Of a DNA stretch of 64,000 bases, positions 12,601-20,121 are shown in pieces (positions within the stretch are counted from its first letter, which is position 1; each line of letters opens with the position of its first letter). The DNA is from Solidesulfovibrio alcoholivorans DSM 5433. GTDB taxonomy: Bacteria; Desulfobacterota; Desulfovibrionia; Desulfovibrionales; Desulfovibrionaceae. Both the position numbers and the translations under genes were made by a program. The notes under the pieces were generated by a model. The model ran no database searches. It was not told where the DNA came from and worked only from the letters and a program-made list of their open reading frames with translations. The DNA is taken from positions 434,001 to 498,000 of the forward strand of contig NZ_JNJA01000002.1 of NCBI RefSeq assembly GCF_000702665.1, written 5' to 3'.

Positions 12601-13155
12601 GCCACGACGCTCGCCCAGTGCGCCGGACTCGATCCCGGCGTCGAGGTCAAAGTCGCCTGCATCTGCGTCTCCACCAAGGAAATCATCACCAAAAAAGGCC
12701 AGAAAATGGCCTTCTGCAAGCTCGAAGACCACCTCGGCGGCGAGGCCGAAGCCGTCGTCTTCTCCGATTGCTACGCCGAATGCCGCGACCACCTCGCCGG
12801 CGATGCGCCGCTCTACCTCACGGCCAAGGTCGGCCAGTCCGAACAGGCCGAAGGCGAAGGCAAAAAACTCATCAAGCTGCAAGCCCAGCGCATCGATCCC
12901 CTGGCCAAGATCATCGGCGGCAGCGAGGAACCCGTGGAAATTATCGTCGCCTGTCCCGAGGAAAAACCCGTGCCCCTCGACCCCCTGGCCGATATCCTGC
13001 GCCGCTACCCCGGCCCCTGCGCCGTCCACCTCGTGCTCTCGCTGCCGCGGGCCGTGTGCCGGCTGCGCCTCGGACACGGCTACGGCGTCAAACGCTGCCC
13101 CGAACTGCGCCGCGAACTCGACGACTTCGAGCAGGGCGTGGGGGCGAGGCGGTAG
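9697..13155 (+). CDS. dnaE: DNA polymerase III alpha subunit
   Basis: 1152 residues, close to the 1160 of E. coli DnaE. It is the replicative polymerase core. Domains in order: PHP (HLHCHTEYSLLDG at the start, DHGNLHGAL, later CHYLHAEDAEAHD), polymerase palm with GPGRGSAAGSLVAYSL and the catalytic PDIDVDF, fingers with KSHSAAYAQISYQTAYLKAHYP, a helix-hairpin-helix region, and an OB fold near the C-terminus (CICVSTKEIITKKGQKMAF). The PHP histidines look largely intact, so a proofreading or phosphoesterase role is possible. It stands alone in its operon; a repeat element follows directly after the stop. Confidence 0.98.
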   Translation: MPDFVHLHCHTEYSLLDGAIRIGDLVKTASSFGSPAAAITDHGNLHGALIFYDYAKKAGIKPIIGCEVYVTPGSRFDREPKTPRYHLVLLAQNMVGYHNLLKLVTYGHTEGFHYKPRVDKELLGKYGEGLIALSACLKGEINQKLLREGKDQAVAMAREYMTLFPDRFYLEIQANGIPEQATVNNFLIELSDHLKLPLVATNDCHYLHAEDAEAHDVLLCIQTAACVDDEKRMRFTTKDLYYRTPEEMAAAFPDVPQALANTCEIAERIDLTLKFGDYHFPVYKAPPGKSLDDVMSDMAREGLKKRLAKMPDADPKKYWDRLELELDVIKQMGFPGYFLIVQDFINWAKDHDIPVGPGRGSAAGSLVAYSLRITNLDPMPYDLFFERFLNIERVSMPDIDVDFCERRRHEVIRYVTEHYGADAVAQITTFGTMKAKGVVRDVGRALGMTFGETDRIAKLIPEDLKMTIDKALELEPELKALMRTDPRIAHLIDISRRLEGLARHASTHAAGVVVSDTAMTEYVPLYKGKNNETVTQWDMKRVEKSGLVKFDFLGLKTITVIDDALKIIKEMGEEPPDFETLPMTDPATYELFSRGDTDGIFQVESQGMRKYLRMLKPNCFEDLIAMLALYRPGPLGSGMVEQFIRRKHGLDPVEYPHPLLEETLKSTYGVIVYQEQVMKIAQVLANYSLGGGDLLRRAMGKKNAEEMAKQRGIFVEGCAQNKIEAKKANEIFDLMEKFAEYGFNKSHSAAYAQISYQTAYLKAHYPVAFMAALMTSDMENQDKLLQYIAACRDNDLELRPPDVNAGYPHFSVKDNKILYGLAAVKNIGRDAVLEIVAEREENGPFTSLLDFTSRVNMRKITKRVIEYLIKCGACDGFGCSRAGLLAGLDQAASLGQKRAADKNDGRLSLMTLMPEKPKPTTGLGLSCPEADMPEMLHEQLMAYEKEALGFYLTSHPLLAYERDLRAMRATTLAQCAGLDPGVEVKVACICVSTKEIITKKGQKMAFCKLEDHLGGEAEAVVFSDCYAECRDHLAGDAPLYLTAKVGQSEQAEGEGKKLIKLQAQRIDPLAKIIGGSEEPVEIIVACPEEKPVPLDPLADILRRYPGPCAVHLVLSLPRAVCRLRLGHGYGVKRCPELRRELDDFEQGVGARR

Positions 13156-13196
13156 GGGAAGCGGCGAGGCGAGGGGAGGGAGAGGAAAGGCGAAGA

Positions 13197-13470
13197 GGCC
13201 TCCGGCGGCCAGGAGGGGATGATCCCCTCCTGGACCTCCCCGACGGGGGGACGGATGCCGGGCGGGGATGCGGTCGGCGGGCGGTGTGTCGGGGTCTGTG
13301 GGCGCCAGCGGCGAAGCACCGCATGTGAAATGCAGGAAAGAGCGCTTCTCTTTCCGGAATCCATTGATTGGTGGCGCGGATGGGGCCGGGCTGGCTTTGC
13401 AGCCCGGCCCCATCCGCGCCACCAGGCAAGGGGGTCCGGGGGGGATTATCCCTCCCGGCCGCCGGAGGCA
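13197..13470. repeat. Composite repeat element between dnaE and queD (inverted copies B and B')
   Basis: Copy B starts at 13197 with GGCCTCCGGCGGCC and the core palindrome, preceded from about 13155 by a polypurine tract. An inverted, diverged copy B' ends at 13470 (GGCCGCCGGAGGC). Between them are a backbone block around 13271-13325 that is shared with the element at 50793-51246 (for example GGGGTCTGTGG joined to GCGCCAGCGG at 13301/13302) and a perfect inverted repeat (13371-13422). No open frame with a plausible start and product lies inside. The right end supplies the GGAGG that sits 11-12 bp before the queD ATG. Confidence 0.8.
13371..13422. repeat. Perfect 23-bp inverted repeat inside the composite element
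   Basis: Two perfectly complementary 23-base arms (13371-13393 and 13400-13422) are separated by only six bases, GCTTTG. The loop core GGCTTTGC recurs in the unrelated-arm hairpin at 51074-51145. No T-tract follows, so a simple terminator role is not indicated. Confidence 0.9.
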
Positions 13471-13479
13471 TTCTTTATT

Positions 13480-13869
13480 ATGACGAAACGCGGCATATGG
13501 CGGTTGACGGTGACGGAGGGGTTCTGCGCCTCCCATTGTTTGCGGGGCTACGAGGGGCCGTGCGAGAACCTGCACGGCCACAACTTCGGCGTCGAGGTCG
13601 TGGTCGAGGGTGAGCGGCTCGACCCGAAGGTGGAGTATCTGATCGATTTCAAGAAGCTGCGCGGGAAGCTGCGCGAGGTGCTGGCGTCCTTCGACCACAG
13701 GCATTTGAATGAGATCGCGCCGTTCGACGTGGAAAACCCTTCGTCGGAGAATCTGGCGCGCTTTGTTTACAGGGAGCTGGAGAAGGCTCTGGACGGCGAG
13801 GCGGCGCGGCTGGTGAGCGTTTCGGTTTCGGAAAAGGAAGCCAGCAAGGCGACCTACATGGAGCTCTAG
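13480..13869 (+). CDS. queD: 6-carboxy-5,6,7,8-tetrahydropterin synthase (6-pyruvoyl-tetrahydropterin synthase family)
   Basis: 129 residues, the usual QueD length. It would convert dihydroneopterin triphosphate to carboxytetrahydropterin in queuosine synthesis. Zinc ligands His19, His32 and His34 (CENLHGHN) are present, with catalytic Cys28 in the C-x3-HGH arrangement and the DHRHLN histidine. The frame is open further upstream, but that part encodes only repeat DNA; the ATG at 13480 gives the canonical N-terminus. Its Shine-Dalgarno (GGAGG, 13464-13468) lies within the terminal bases of the upstream repeat. dtd follows after 3 bp, so the pair is an operon. Confidence 0.9.
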   Translation: MTKRGIWRLTVTEGFCASHCLRGYEGPCENLHGHNFGVEVVVEGERLDPKVEYLIDFKKLRGKLREVLASFDHRHLNEIAPFDVENPSSENLARFVYRELEKALDGEAARLVSVSVSEKEASKATYMEL

Positions 13870-13872
13870 ACG

Positions 13873-14346
13873 ATGCGGCTCGTGTTGCAGCGGGTGAGCG
13901 GCGCTTCGGTGACGGTGGCCGGGGAGGTCGTGGCGTCCATCGGGCCGGGTCTTCTCGTGCTGGTCGGCTTCGGCGGTGAGGACGGGCCGGATTTCGCAGA
14001 AGGGCCGCTGTGCCGGGCGCTTTTCGAGAAGGTTCTTGATCTGCGCATTTTCCCCGACGCTGCCGGCAAGCTCAATTTGAGCCTGCGCGAGACCGGGGGC
14101 GAGTTGTTGCTCGTGTCCCAGTTCACGCTGTATGCCGCCTGTCGCAAGGGGCGGCGGCCGTCCTTTTCCGATGCGGCCGCGCCGGATGTGGCGGCGGCGC
14201 TCTATGCGCGTTTCGTGGAGCTGGCGCGGCGGGCCTTGCCTGGCAAGGTCGCTTCGGGCGTTTTCGGCGCGGACATGGACGTGGCCCTGGTCAACCGGGG
14301 GCCGGTGACCATCGTCCTCGACAGCCGGGACTTCGCGGCCTCTTGA
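13873..14346 (+). CDS. dtd: D-aminoacyl-tRNA deacylase
   Basis: 157 residues. Hydrolyses D-amino acids and glycine from mischarged tRNAs in the cytoplasm. The two family active-site motifs are visible: SQFTLYA in the centre and NRGPVTI at the C-terminus (normally NxGPVT). The N-terminus [15 protein letters not shown] is also typical. The ATG is 3 bp after the queD stop, so translation is probably coupled. Confidence 0.95.
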   Translation: MRLVLQRVSGASVTVAGEVVASIGPGLLVLVGFGGEDGPDFAEGPLCRALFEKVLDLRIFPDAAGKLNLSLRETGGELLLVSQFTLYAACRKGRRPSFSDAAAPDVAAALYARFVELARRALPGKVASGVFGADMDVALVNRGPVTIVLDSRDFAAS

Positions 14347-14421
14347 CGGCGCGCGAGGTTTCGGCGCAAAGCGTAGTCAGGCTACGGCGGGGCGGCCCGC
14401 CGCAAACCATGGAGCAGGGCC

Positions 14422-14853
14422 TTGGAACAGGCGGCGGTCACAAAGGTCTTTCAGGCCATTTCCCATCCCGGCGACAGCCGCAAGCTGGCCAAGGAGGTGG
14501 TGGAGTATCTGGCGCGCGAGCACCTCGCCGACCCGGACGCCCTCCACGACCTGGACATCATCCTCACCGAAGCCTGCGCCAACGTCTGCCGCCATGCCTA
14601 CGGCGGCGCGCCTGGCCGGCTGGAAGTGCGCCTGGCCGTGAACCCCCGCCACTGGGTCGAACTCGAGATCGTGGACTGGGGCAAGGGATTTGCCGGGGAC
14701 GCGCGTTTCGAGAATCCCGGCCCCGAATCCGAAGGCGGGCGCGGCCTGTACATCATGCGCATGCTGTCGAGCCACTGCCGGGTGCACAAGCGCGACGGCG
14801 AGAACATTGTTTTCATTCATAAGGACATAGAGGCGACGCAGTGGAAAAGCTGA
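14422..14853 (+). CDS. RsbW-like anti-sigma factor / serine kinase (HATPase_c_2)
   Basis: 143 residues with a GHKL ATP-binding fold. Visible motifs are the N-box TEACANVCRHAYGG, the G1 box EIVDWGKGF and the G2 box GGRGLYIMRML. Such proteins bind a sigma factor or another partner and phosphorylate an STAS antagonist. The start is TTG at 14422, with GGAG 8-10 bp upstream. The STAS gene overlaps its last 13 bases, which is the usual partner-switch pairing. No phosphatase (RsbU-like) gene is adjacent. The partner sigma or effector cannot be read from the sequence. Confidence 0.85.
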   Translation: MEQAAVTKVFQAISHPGDSRKLAKEVVEYLAREHLADPDALHDLDIILTEACANVCRHAYGGAPGRLEVRLAVNPRHWVELEIVDWGKGFAGDARFENPGPESEGGRGLYIMRMLSSHCRVHKRDGENIVFIHKDIEATQWKS

Positions 14854-15185
14854 CTCTTCAGCGCATCGGCAACGCGCTCATGCTGCACTACGTCGGGGAA
14901 ATCACCCTGGAGATCACCGGCGACCTGAAACGGCGGCTCGACGCCGCCCTGGAAGGGGATGCCGTGGGCACGGTCGTCGTCGACCTCGGCGACGTCACCT
15001 TCATGGATTCCTCGGGCATCGGCTTTCTCGTTTCGGCCAACACCCGGATGCGCAGCGCCGGTCGCTCCTTTTTCCTCTACAGATTAAGCCCCCCCGTGGA
15101 AAAGACCCTGGGCCTCGTGCAACTGCTCCAATTCTTCCAGGTCCTTGCGGACGAAGCCGCGCTGACCGCCGCCTGCGGCCGATAG
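14841..15185 (+). CDS. STAS-domain anti-sigma factor antagonist
   Basis: 114 residues, one STAS domain. The phospho-acceptor motif [10 protein letters not shown] is intact, so it could be phosphorylated by the overlapping RsbW-like kinase and released by an unlinked phosphatase. The start is GTG at 14841, inside the kinase gene, with GAGG upstream. The pair precedes three glycosyltransferases and the flagellar genes, so control of surface or motility functions is plausible but unproven. Confidence 0.9.
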   Translation: MEKLTLQRIGNALMLHYVGEITLEITGDLKRRLDAALEGDAVGTVVVDLGDVTFMDSSGIGFLVSANTRMRSAGRSFFLYRLSPPVEKTLGLVQLLQFFQVLADEAALTAACGR

Positions 15186-15192
15186 GAGCCCG

Positions 15193-16881
15193 GTGGCCGC
15201 CGCAGACATCGTCGCCACGCCCGTTGTCGCGGACGGGCGCGTGGTCGATGTCCGTCTGGAAACAAGCGGCAAGATCCTGAGTCTGGCCGGCCGTTTCGGG
15301 CCGGCGGCCGAGGAGCGGCTCGGGGCCGCGCGCGTGGCCGACGGCGGCGTGCCGGTTTTTCTCGGCGCGGGCCTTGGCGTGGCCGTGGCCGCCTGTCGCC
15401 GCGCCGGGCTGCCCGTTGTCGTGGCTGACCGGGATACGGCCGTAAGCGCCGCCACCGGCGTGCGCGCCGCCTGCGCCACCGATCCGGGCCTGTTGTGGGC
15501 CGACGACGCCGATCCCGCGGCAGCCGCCGCGCGGATCCGCGCTTTTGCCGCGGCCAAGGCTCCGGGCGAACCGCTTTATCCCGTCCAGCATCCGGTGCAG
15601 CGCCGTCTGGACCCGGCCTGGTACGCTTCGCTCGCCGCGCTGCTGGCCCCGCCGGCCGTCGCCGCGTCCGCCGCGCCGCACCGCCGCCTCTTCCCCAAGG
15701 CCATGCCCCGGGTGCTCTGCCTGACGAGCCGCTTTTTCCTGCTCGGCGAGGTGCTGCGCGCCTGCGAGCGCCTGGGCGCGCCGTGCCATTACCTGGAGAC
15801 CGGGGACGAGCTCGACAAGGACGCCTTTGTGGCCATGGTGCGCACGGCCGTGTCCGGGTTTCGCCCGGACTGCGTGCTGACGGTCAACCACCTGGGCGTG
15901 GACCGCGAGGGCGTGCTGCTTGGGCTCTTGCACGAGTTGCGTCTGCCGCTCGCCTCCTGGTTCGTGGACAGCCCGGAGCTCACCTTGCCGCTCTACCGGC
16001 CGGCGGCCAACGAAGCAACCGTCCTTTTCACCTGGGACCGCGACAGCATCCCGCCCCTGGTCGCGGCCGGTTTCCCCCACGTCCACTACCTGCCGCTGGC
16101 CGCCGACGAGACGCGTTTCACCCCGCGCGCGCGTTGTGACGAGCCCCATCCCTGGCGCGCGCGCATCTCCTTCGTCGGCAATTCCATGTGGCGCAAGACC
16201 GCCATGCGCTTGGCCGCCGCCAGGCCGTCAAGGCGGCTTTTCGACGTGTTCGCCTCCCTGGCCGAGAGCTTCGCCGCCTCGCCCTGCCGGCTCGTGCGCG
16301 AGCATATGGAGCGCTCGCGCCCGGAGCTGCTGCCGGCCTATGCCGCGCTTGGCAGCACCGAACGCCAGCTCGCTTACGAAACGGCCGTCATCTGGGAAGC
16401 CACCCGGCGCTACCGCCAGGAGTGCCTGACGCGGCTGTTGGCGTTTACGCCCCTCGTGGTCGGCGACCCGGGCTGGCGCGACAGCCTGGACGGCGAGGGC
16501 CGCGACTGGCGCTACCTGCCGGAACTCGCCTATTACGACCAGCTGCCGGAATTCTATCCGCTCTCGGACATCAATTTCAACGCCACCAGCCGCCAGATGA
16601 AGGGCGCGGTCAACCAGCGGGTTTTCGACGTGCCGTCCTGCCGGGCGTTTCTTTTGACCGACGCCCGGGCGCAGATGGACAGCCTGTTCGAGCCAGGGCG
16701 CGAGGTGGCCGTCTACGACGACCCGGCCGAACTTCCCGAGCTCGTGGCGCGCTACCTCGCCGACGCCCCGGCGCGCGAGGCCATCGCCCGTGCCGGGCAT
16801 CGCCGCGTCCTGGCTGAGCACACCTACCCCATGCGCCTGACGCAACTTTTCGACGTCATGCGCGAGACCTTCGGGGGCTAG
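15193..16881 (+). CDS. CgeB-like glycosyltransferase
   Basis: 562 residues, GT-B type. The central part ([54 protein letters not shown]) resembles the DUF3880 half of CgeB-like transferases. The C-terminal part ([24 protein letters not shown], then AHRRVL-like ending) resembles the matching glycosyl-transferase half. An extra N-terminal region of about 170 residues is Ala-rich and unassigned. The start is GTG 7 bp after the STAS stop. Neighbours suggest one transcript through to the heptosyltransferase-like gene. A role in flagellin glycosylation is inference from position. Confidence 0.75.
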   Translation: MAAADIVATPVVADGRVVDVRLETSGKILSLAGRFGPAAEERLGAARVADGGVPVFLGAGLGVAVAACRRAGLPVVVADRDTAVSAATGVRAACATDPGLLWADDADPAAAAARIRAFAAAKAPGEPLYPVQHPVQRRLDPAWYASLAALLAPPAVAASAAPHRRLFPKAMPRVLCLTSRFFLLGEVLRACERLGAPCHYLETGDELDKDAFVAMVRTAVSGFRPDCVLTVNHLGVDREGVLLGLLHELRLPLASWFVDSPELTLPLYRPAANEATVLFTWDRDSIPPLVAAGFPHVHYLPLAADETRFTPRARCDEPHPWRARISFVGNSMWRKTAMRLAAARPSRRLFDVFASLAESFAASPCRLVREHMERSRPELLPAYAALGSTERQLAYETAVIWEATRRYRQECLTRLLAFTPLVVGDPGWRDSLDGEGRDWRYLPELAYYDQLPEFYPLSDINFNATSRQMKGAVNQRVFDVPSCRAFLLTDARAQMDSLFEPGREVAVYDDPAELPELVARYLADAPAREAIARAGHRRVLAEHTYPMRLTQLFDVMRETFGG

Positions 16882-16886
16882 GGGGG

Positions 16887-18596
16887 ATGGTCGCGCCTGT
16901 GCCGCAACATATCGCGCCGCCGTTTGCCGGCCTGCCGCAGGACCTTGCCCGCCGGCTTCTGGTCGGCGGGTACGGCCCCGGGTTGGCACAGGCCCGGGAC
17001 GCCGCCCTGGCAGCCGGGCCGCGGCATGCCGCCCTGGCCGACGCACTGGCGCGCGGCGTCTTCGAAGGTGCGCCGTTTTGGCCCGAGGCGGCGGCGCTCG
17101 TCCTTGCGCGCGACGCGGCCCGCCCCTTTCTGCCGCCCCCCCTGGCCGCAAGCGCCCGGGCCGTGGCCGCCGCGGCGCAGGCCCCCGCGCCGGACCCGTA
17201 TTTCGACCGCCTGGCAGCGCGGCGTGACATTGCCAAGATGCTCGCCTACCTGCTTTCGCGCCACGAAAAAGCGCCGCAGGACCCGCTGCCGCTCTATCGC
17301 CTGTCCGTGTTCGCGCCCATGATCCTCGGGCCGGGCGGCGCGGGCGGGGAGCTTTTCGCCCGCGTCCGCGACGCGTTTGCCGGCCTCACCGGCGCGCTTG
17401 CTCCCCTGGGCGCGCTGACCGCGGCCGCGTGCGACCTGCTCGCCGGCCGGGCCGCCGCCGCGCGCGATGCCTGTCTGGCGCTTTTGCCCGCGTTTCCCGC
17501 CTGCGCCGCGCGCCAGCTTCTGGCCGAGGCCCTGCTGCGCCTGGGCGACCGGGACGGGGCCGTGGCCGCGCTTGCCGCCGTGGTCGCGGCGCGCCCCTGG
17601 GACGCGCTGGCCCTTGGCCGGCTGCACGATCTGGCCATGGGCGCGGACGCCGCCCATGCGCCGCTGCCGGGTACGCTTGCCGTGCTGCTCTATTCCTATA
17701 ATAACGCCCGGCTCCTGGACGCGACCCTGGCCGCCCTGGCCGAAACGGAGGGAGCGTTCGCCCCGGCCGGCGGCGGGCCGCAATTTTTCGCCCTGGACAA
17801 CGGCAGCGGCGACGACACGGCCGCCGTGCTCGCCGGCTGGCGGGAGCGCCTGGGCGGGCGGCTGCATGTCGTCCGGCTCCCCGTCAACATCGGCGCACCC
17901 GCGGCGCGCAATTGGCTGGCGAGCCTGCCCGAGGTGCGCGCGCGCGAGTTCGTGGCCTATCTCGACGACGACGCCCTCGCGCCGCCGGACTGGCTCGGCC
18001 GCCTGGGCGCGGCCGTGGCCGCCCATTCCGGTGCCGGGGTCTGGGGTTGCCGCATTGTCGGCCGCGACGCCCCCGCCTTCGTGCAGTGCGCCGACAGCCA
18101 CATCTTTCCCACGCCGCGCCAGGGCGACGGCTTCGGCCGGGCCTTCGATCTCGCCAGCCCCTGGCTCGTCACCCCGGACTGGGGCCAGTACGCCCTGATG
18201 CGCCCCTGCGCCACGGTCACGGGCTGCTGCCACCTGTTCCGCACGGACGTGCTGGCCGAAACCGGCAATTTCGACATCCGTTTTTCGCCGACGCAGTACG
18301 ACGACCTCGACCACGACCTGCGTCTGCTCCTTGCCGGCAAGGTTCCGGTCTGCCAGGGCCATCTGGCCGTGGTCCACGCCAAGGCCACGGGCGGGGCGGC
18401 GCTGCCGGGCGGGGCCAACTACGCGTTGGGTTTCGCCAACCAGTTCAAGCTCCACCACAAATACGACGATGCGGCCGTGAACCGGGCCGCGACCGCGGCC
18501 TTCGCCGCCCTGGCGGACGATGCCGTGGCCAAGCGCCGCCGGCTTTCGGAGATGGGCCTGGTTGCGGGGGAAGGGGAGGGTGCGCGTGGCTGCTGA
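16887..18596 (+). CDS. Family 2 glycosyltransferase with N-terminal helical domain
   Basis: 569 residues. The N-terminal 250 residues are Ala/Leu-rich helices, probably TPR-like. A GT-A domain follows, with LAVLLYSYNNARLLDATL, the nucleotide-binding FFALDNGSGDDT, the metal-binding triad in YLDDDALAPPDWL and the acceptor-site region QYDDLDHDLRLLLAG. It should use a nucleotide-sugar and Mn or Mg. The ATG is 5 bp after the previous stop and preceded by a G-run. The next gene starts inside its last 11 bases. The acceptor is unknown. Confidence 0.8.
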   Translation: MVAPVPQHIAPPFAGLPQDLARRLLVGGYGPGLAQARDAALAAGPRHAALADALARGVFEGAPFWPEAAALVLARDAARPFLPPPLAASARAVAAAAQAPAPDPYFDRLAARRDIAKMLAYLLSRHEKAPQDPLPLYRLSVFAPMILGPGGAGGELFARVRDAFAGLTGALAPLGALTAAACDLLAGRAAAARDACLALLPAFPACAARQLLAEALLRLGDRDGAVAALAAVVAARPWDALALGRLHDLAMGADAAHAPLPGTLAVLLYSYNNARLLDATLAALAETEGAFAPAGGGPQFFALDNGSGDDTAAVLAGWRERLGGRLHVVRLPVNIGAPAARNWLASLPEVRAREFVAYLDDDALAPPDWLGRLGAAVAAHSGAGVWGCRIVGRDAPAFVQCADSHIFPTPRQGDGFGRAFDLASPWLVTPDWGQYALMRPCATVTGCCHLFRTDVLAETGNFDIRFSPTQYDDLDHDLRLLLAGKVPVCQGHLAVVHAKATGGAALPGGANYALGFANQFKLHHKYDDAAVNRAATAAFAALADDAVAKRRRLSEMGLVAGEGEGARGC

Positions 18597-20004
18597 CGCC
18601 GCGCCCATCGCCGTCATCCAGACCCAGCGGATGGGCGACCTGATCCTCACGTATCCGCTGCTTCTGTGGCTGGCCCGGCGGTATCCGCGCCATCCGGTCA
18701 CGGTGGTGGCCGAGCCGGATTTCGCCGCGCCGCTGGCCCCGATCAGCCCGCAGGCGGGCTACCTGCCGCTTGCGCGCGGCGTGGAGCTTTCGCGGCGCGA
18801 GCATTTCGCCGTGGTCAACCTGAGCATCCGCCCCGAGGCCGCGGCTCTGGCCGGGAGCATCCCGGCCGCCACCCGCCTGGGGCCGGTCGCCGACGCGGAA
18901 GGCGTCGTGCGCGTCGGCGGCGACTGGCAGCTCTACCGGGCGTCCGTGGTGCACAATAACCGCCACAACCGCTTTCATTGGGCCGAACTCAACGCCCTGG
19001 ACCTCATTCCCGTCGCCGACATGGCGGCAACGTCCTGGCCCGCCCCCCGCGCCGGCGGCCCGGACCGGCGGCATGTCGGCGTGTTCGTGGGGGCGAGCGA
19101 GCGCGACAAGCGCCCCGGCCGCGCGTTTTTCGCCGGGCTCGTGCGGGAGCTCGTCAAACGGGGCCTCGTGCCGGTGCTGCTCGGCGGCCCGGGCGAAGTG
19201 GAACTTGGGGCGGACGTGGCGCGGCGCGCGGGCATTCCGGTCAGCAATTTGTGCGGCAAGCTGGGGCTCAAGGAACTGGCGCTTTTCGGCCAGGAACTGT
19301 CCCTGCTCGTCACCCCGGACACCGGGCCCATGCATCTGGCCGCCTGGACCGGGCTGCGCACGCTCAACATTTCCGTCGGCCCGGTCAGCGCCCACGAGAC
19401 CGGCCCTTACCAGCCCGGGCACTACGTGCTGCGGCCGCGCATGTCCTGCCGCGGCTGCTGGGGCTGCGTGCGCGGCCGGCCCTATTGCCGCGAGCGCCTC
19501 GACCCGGCCCGGGTGGCCTATGTGGCCATGCGACTGGCCCGGGGCGAGGCGGGCAGGCTCGCCGGCGCGGCCGTGCCCGGTTACGAACTCTCCGAAAGCG
19601 CCCGCGATGCCCTGGGGCTCTATTCCCTGCGCCCCCTGCGCCCGCAGCCCGGCCCCGACGCCCGGGAAACGACGGGGATGTTCTGGCGTGCCATGTTCGG
19701 CTGGCTGTTCGGCGCCTGGGGCGAAGCCCCGGCCCGGGCCGCCTGGGACGCGCTCGTCGCGGCCCAGCCGCGCATGGGGGCGCATTTCGCCCGGGGGCTG
19801 GCCTCCCTGGCCGCGACCCTGCGCAAGGACGCCCGCGCCAATGTTGTGCCCGATACCAGCTTCGCCTTGGGGTTCGCGCCCTGCCTGCGGCCCCTGGCCG
19901 GATTCTTCGAGCGCGTGCTGCAAAACGGCGACGGTGACGCACCCTCCCGCCTGCGCTGTCTCGCGCTCCTCGAGCGCGTGGCCGCCCTGGCCGTCCACGC
20001 CTGA
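18586..20004 (+). CDS. Heptosyltransferase-like family 9 glycosyltransferase
   Basis: 472 residues from GTG at 18586. The N-terminus (IAVIQTQRMGDLILTYPLL) and the C-terminal site (LVTPDTGPMHLAAWTG, with the conserved Asp-Thr-Gly-Pro-Met-His) mark GT9/ADP-heptose:LPS heptosyltransferases. A cysteine-rich insert (CRGCWGCVRGRPYC) follows the catalytic domain, with a helical C-terminal extension of about 130 residues. The start was chosen because GGAGG lies 6 bp upstream; it overlaps the previous gene by 11 bp. Extra 3' sequence and position beside fliK suggest a motility-linked acceptor rather than standard LPS core, but this is inference. Confidence 0.8.
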   Translation: MAADAAPIAVIQTQRMGDLILTYPLLLWLARRYPRHPVTVVAEPDFAAPLAPISPQAGYLPLARGVELSRREHFAVVNLSIRPEAAALAGSIPAATRLGPVADAEGVVRVGGDWQLYRASVVHNNRHNRFHWAELNALDLIPVADMAATSWPAPRAGGPDRRHVGVFVGASERDKRPGRAFFAGLVRELVKRGLVPVLLGGPGEVELGADVARRAGIPVSNLCGKLGLKELALFGQELSLLVTPDTGPMHLAAWTGLRTLNISVGPVSAHETGPYQPGHYVLRPRMSCRGCWGCVRGRPYCRERLDPARVAYVAMRLARGEAGRLAGAAVPGYELSESARDALGLYSLRPLRPQPGPDARETTGMFWRAMFGWLFGAWGEAPARAAWDALVAAQPRMGAHFARGLASLAATLRKDARANVVPDTSFALGFAPCLRPLAGFFERVLQNGDGDAPSRLRCLALLERVAALAVHA

Positions 20005-20079
20005 TCAGGGCGGAAAAAAACTCCCTGCATTCTGGCAACAATTCTCGCTAACTCGTCGTAATATTGCCGTTTCGTCATT

Positions 20080-20096
20080 TGGAACGGCTCTTGAAG
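20080..20096 (+). promoter_or_regulatory. Possible sigma-54 promoter before fliK
   Basis: TGGAACGGCTCTTGAA fits TGGCACG-N4-TTGCW at the -24 GG and the TTG, but the -12 GC is GA. The start of fliK lies 26 bp downstream with AGGAGG in between. The sequence resembles the better site before the flagellin gene. Confidence 0.4.
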
Positions 20097-20121
20097 AATT
20101 CCGGGCGTCAGGAGGTCCGGT

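Noticed and set aside
10615-13704. Minus-strand open frame (1029 codons) opposite dnaE
   Set aside because: It exists only because dnaE codons are GC-rich, and the translated product is repetitive and domain-free.
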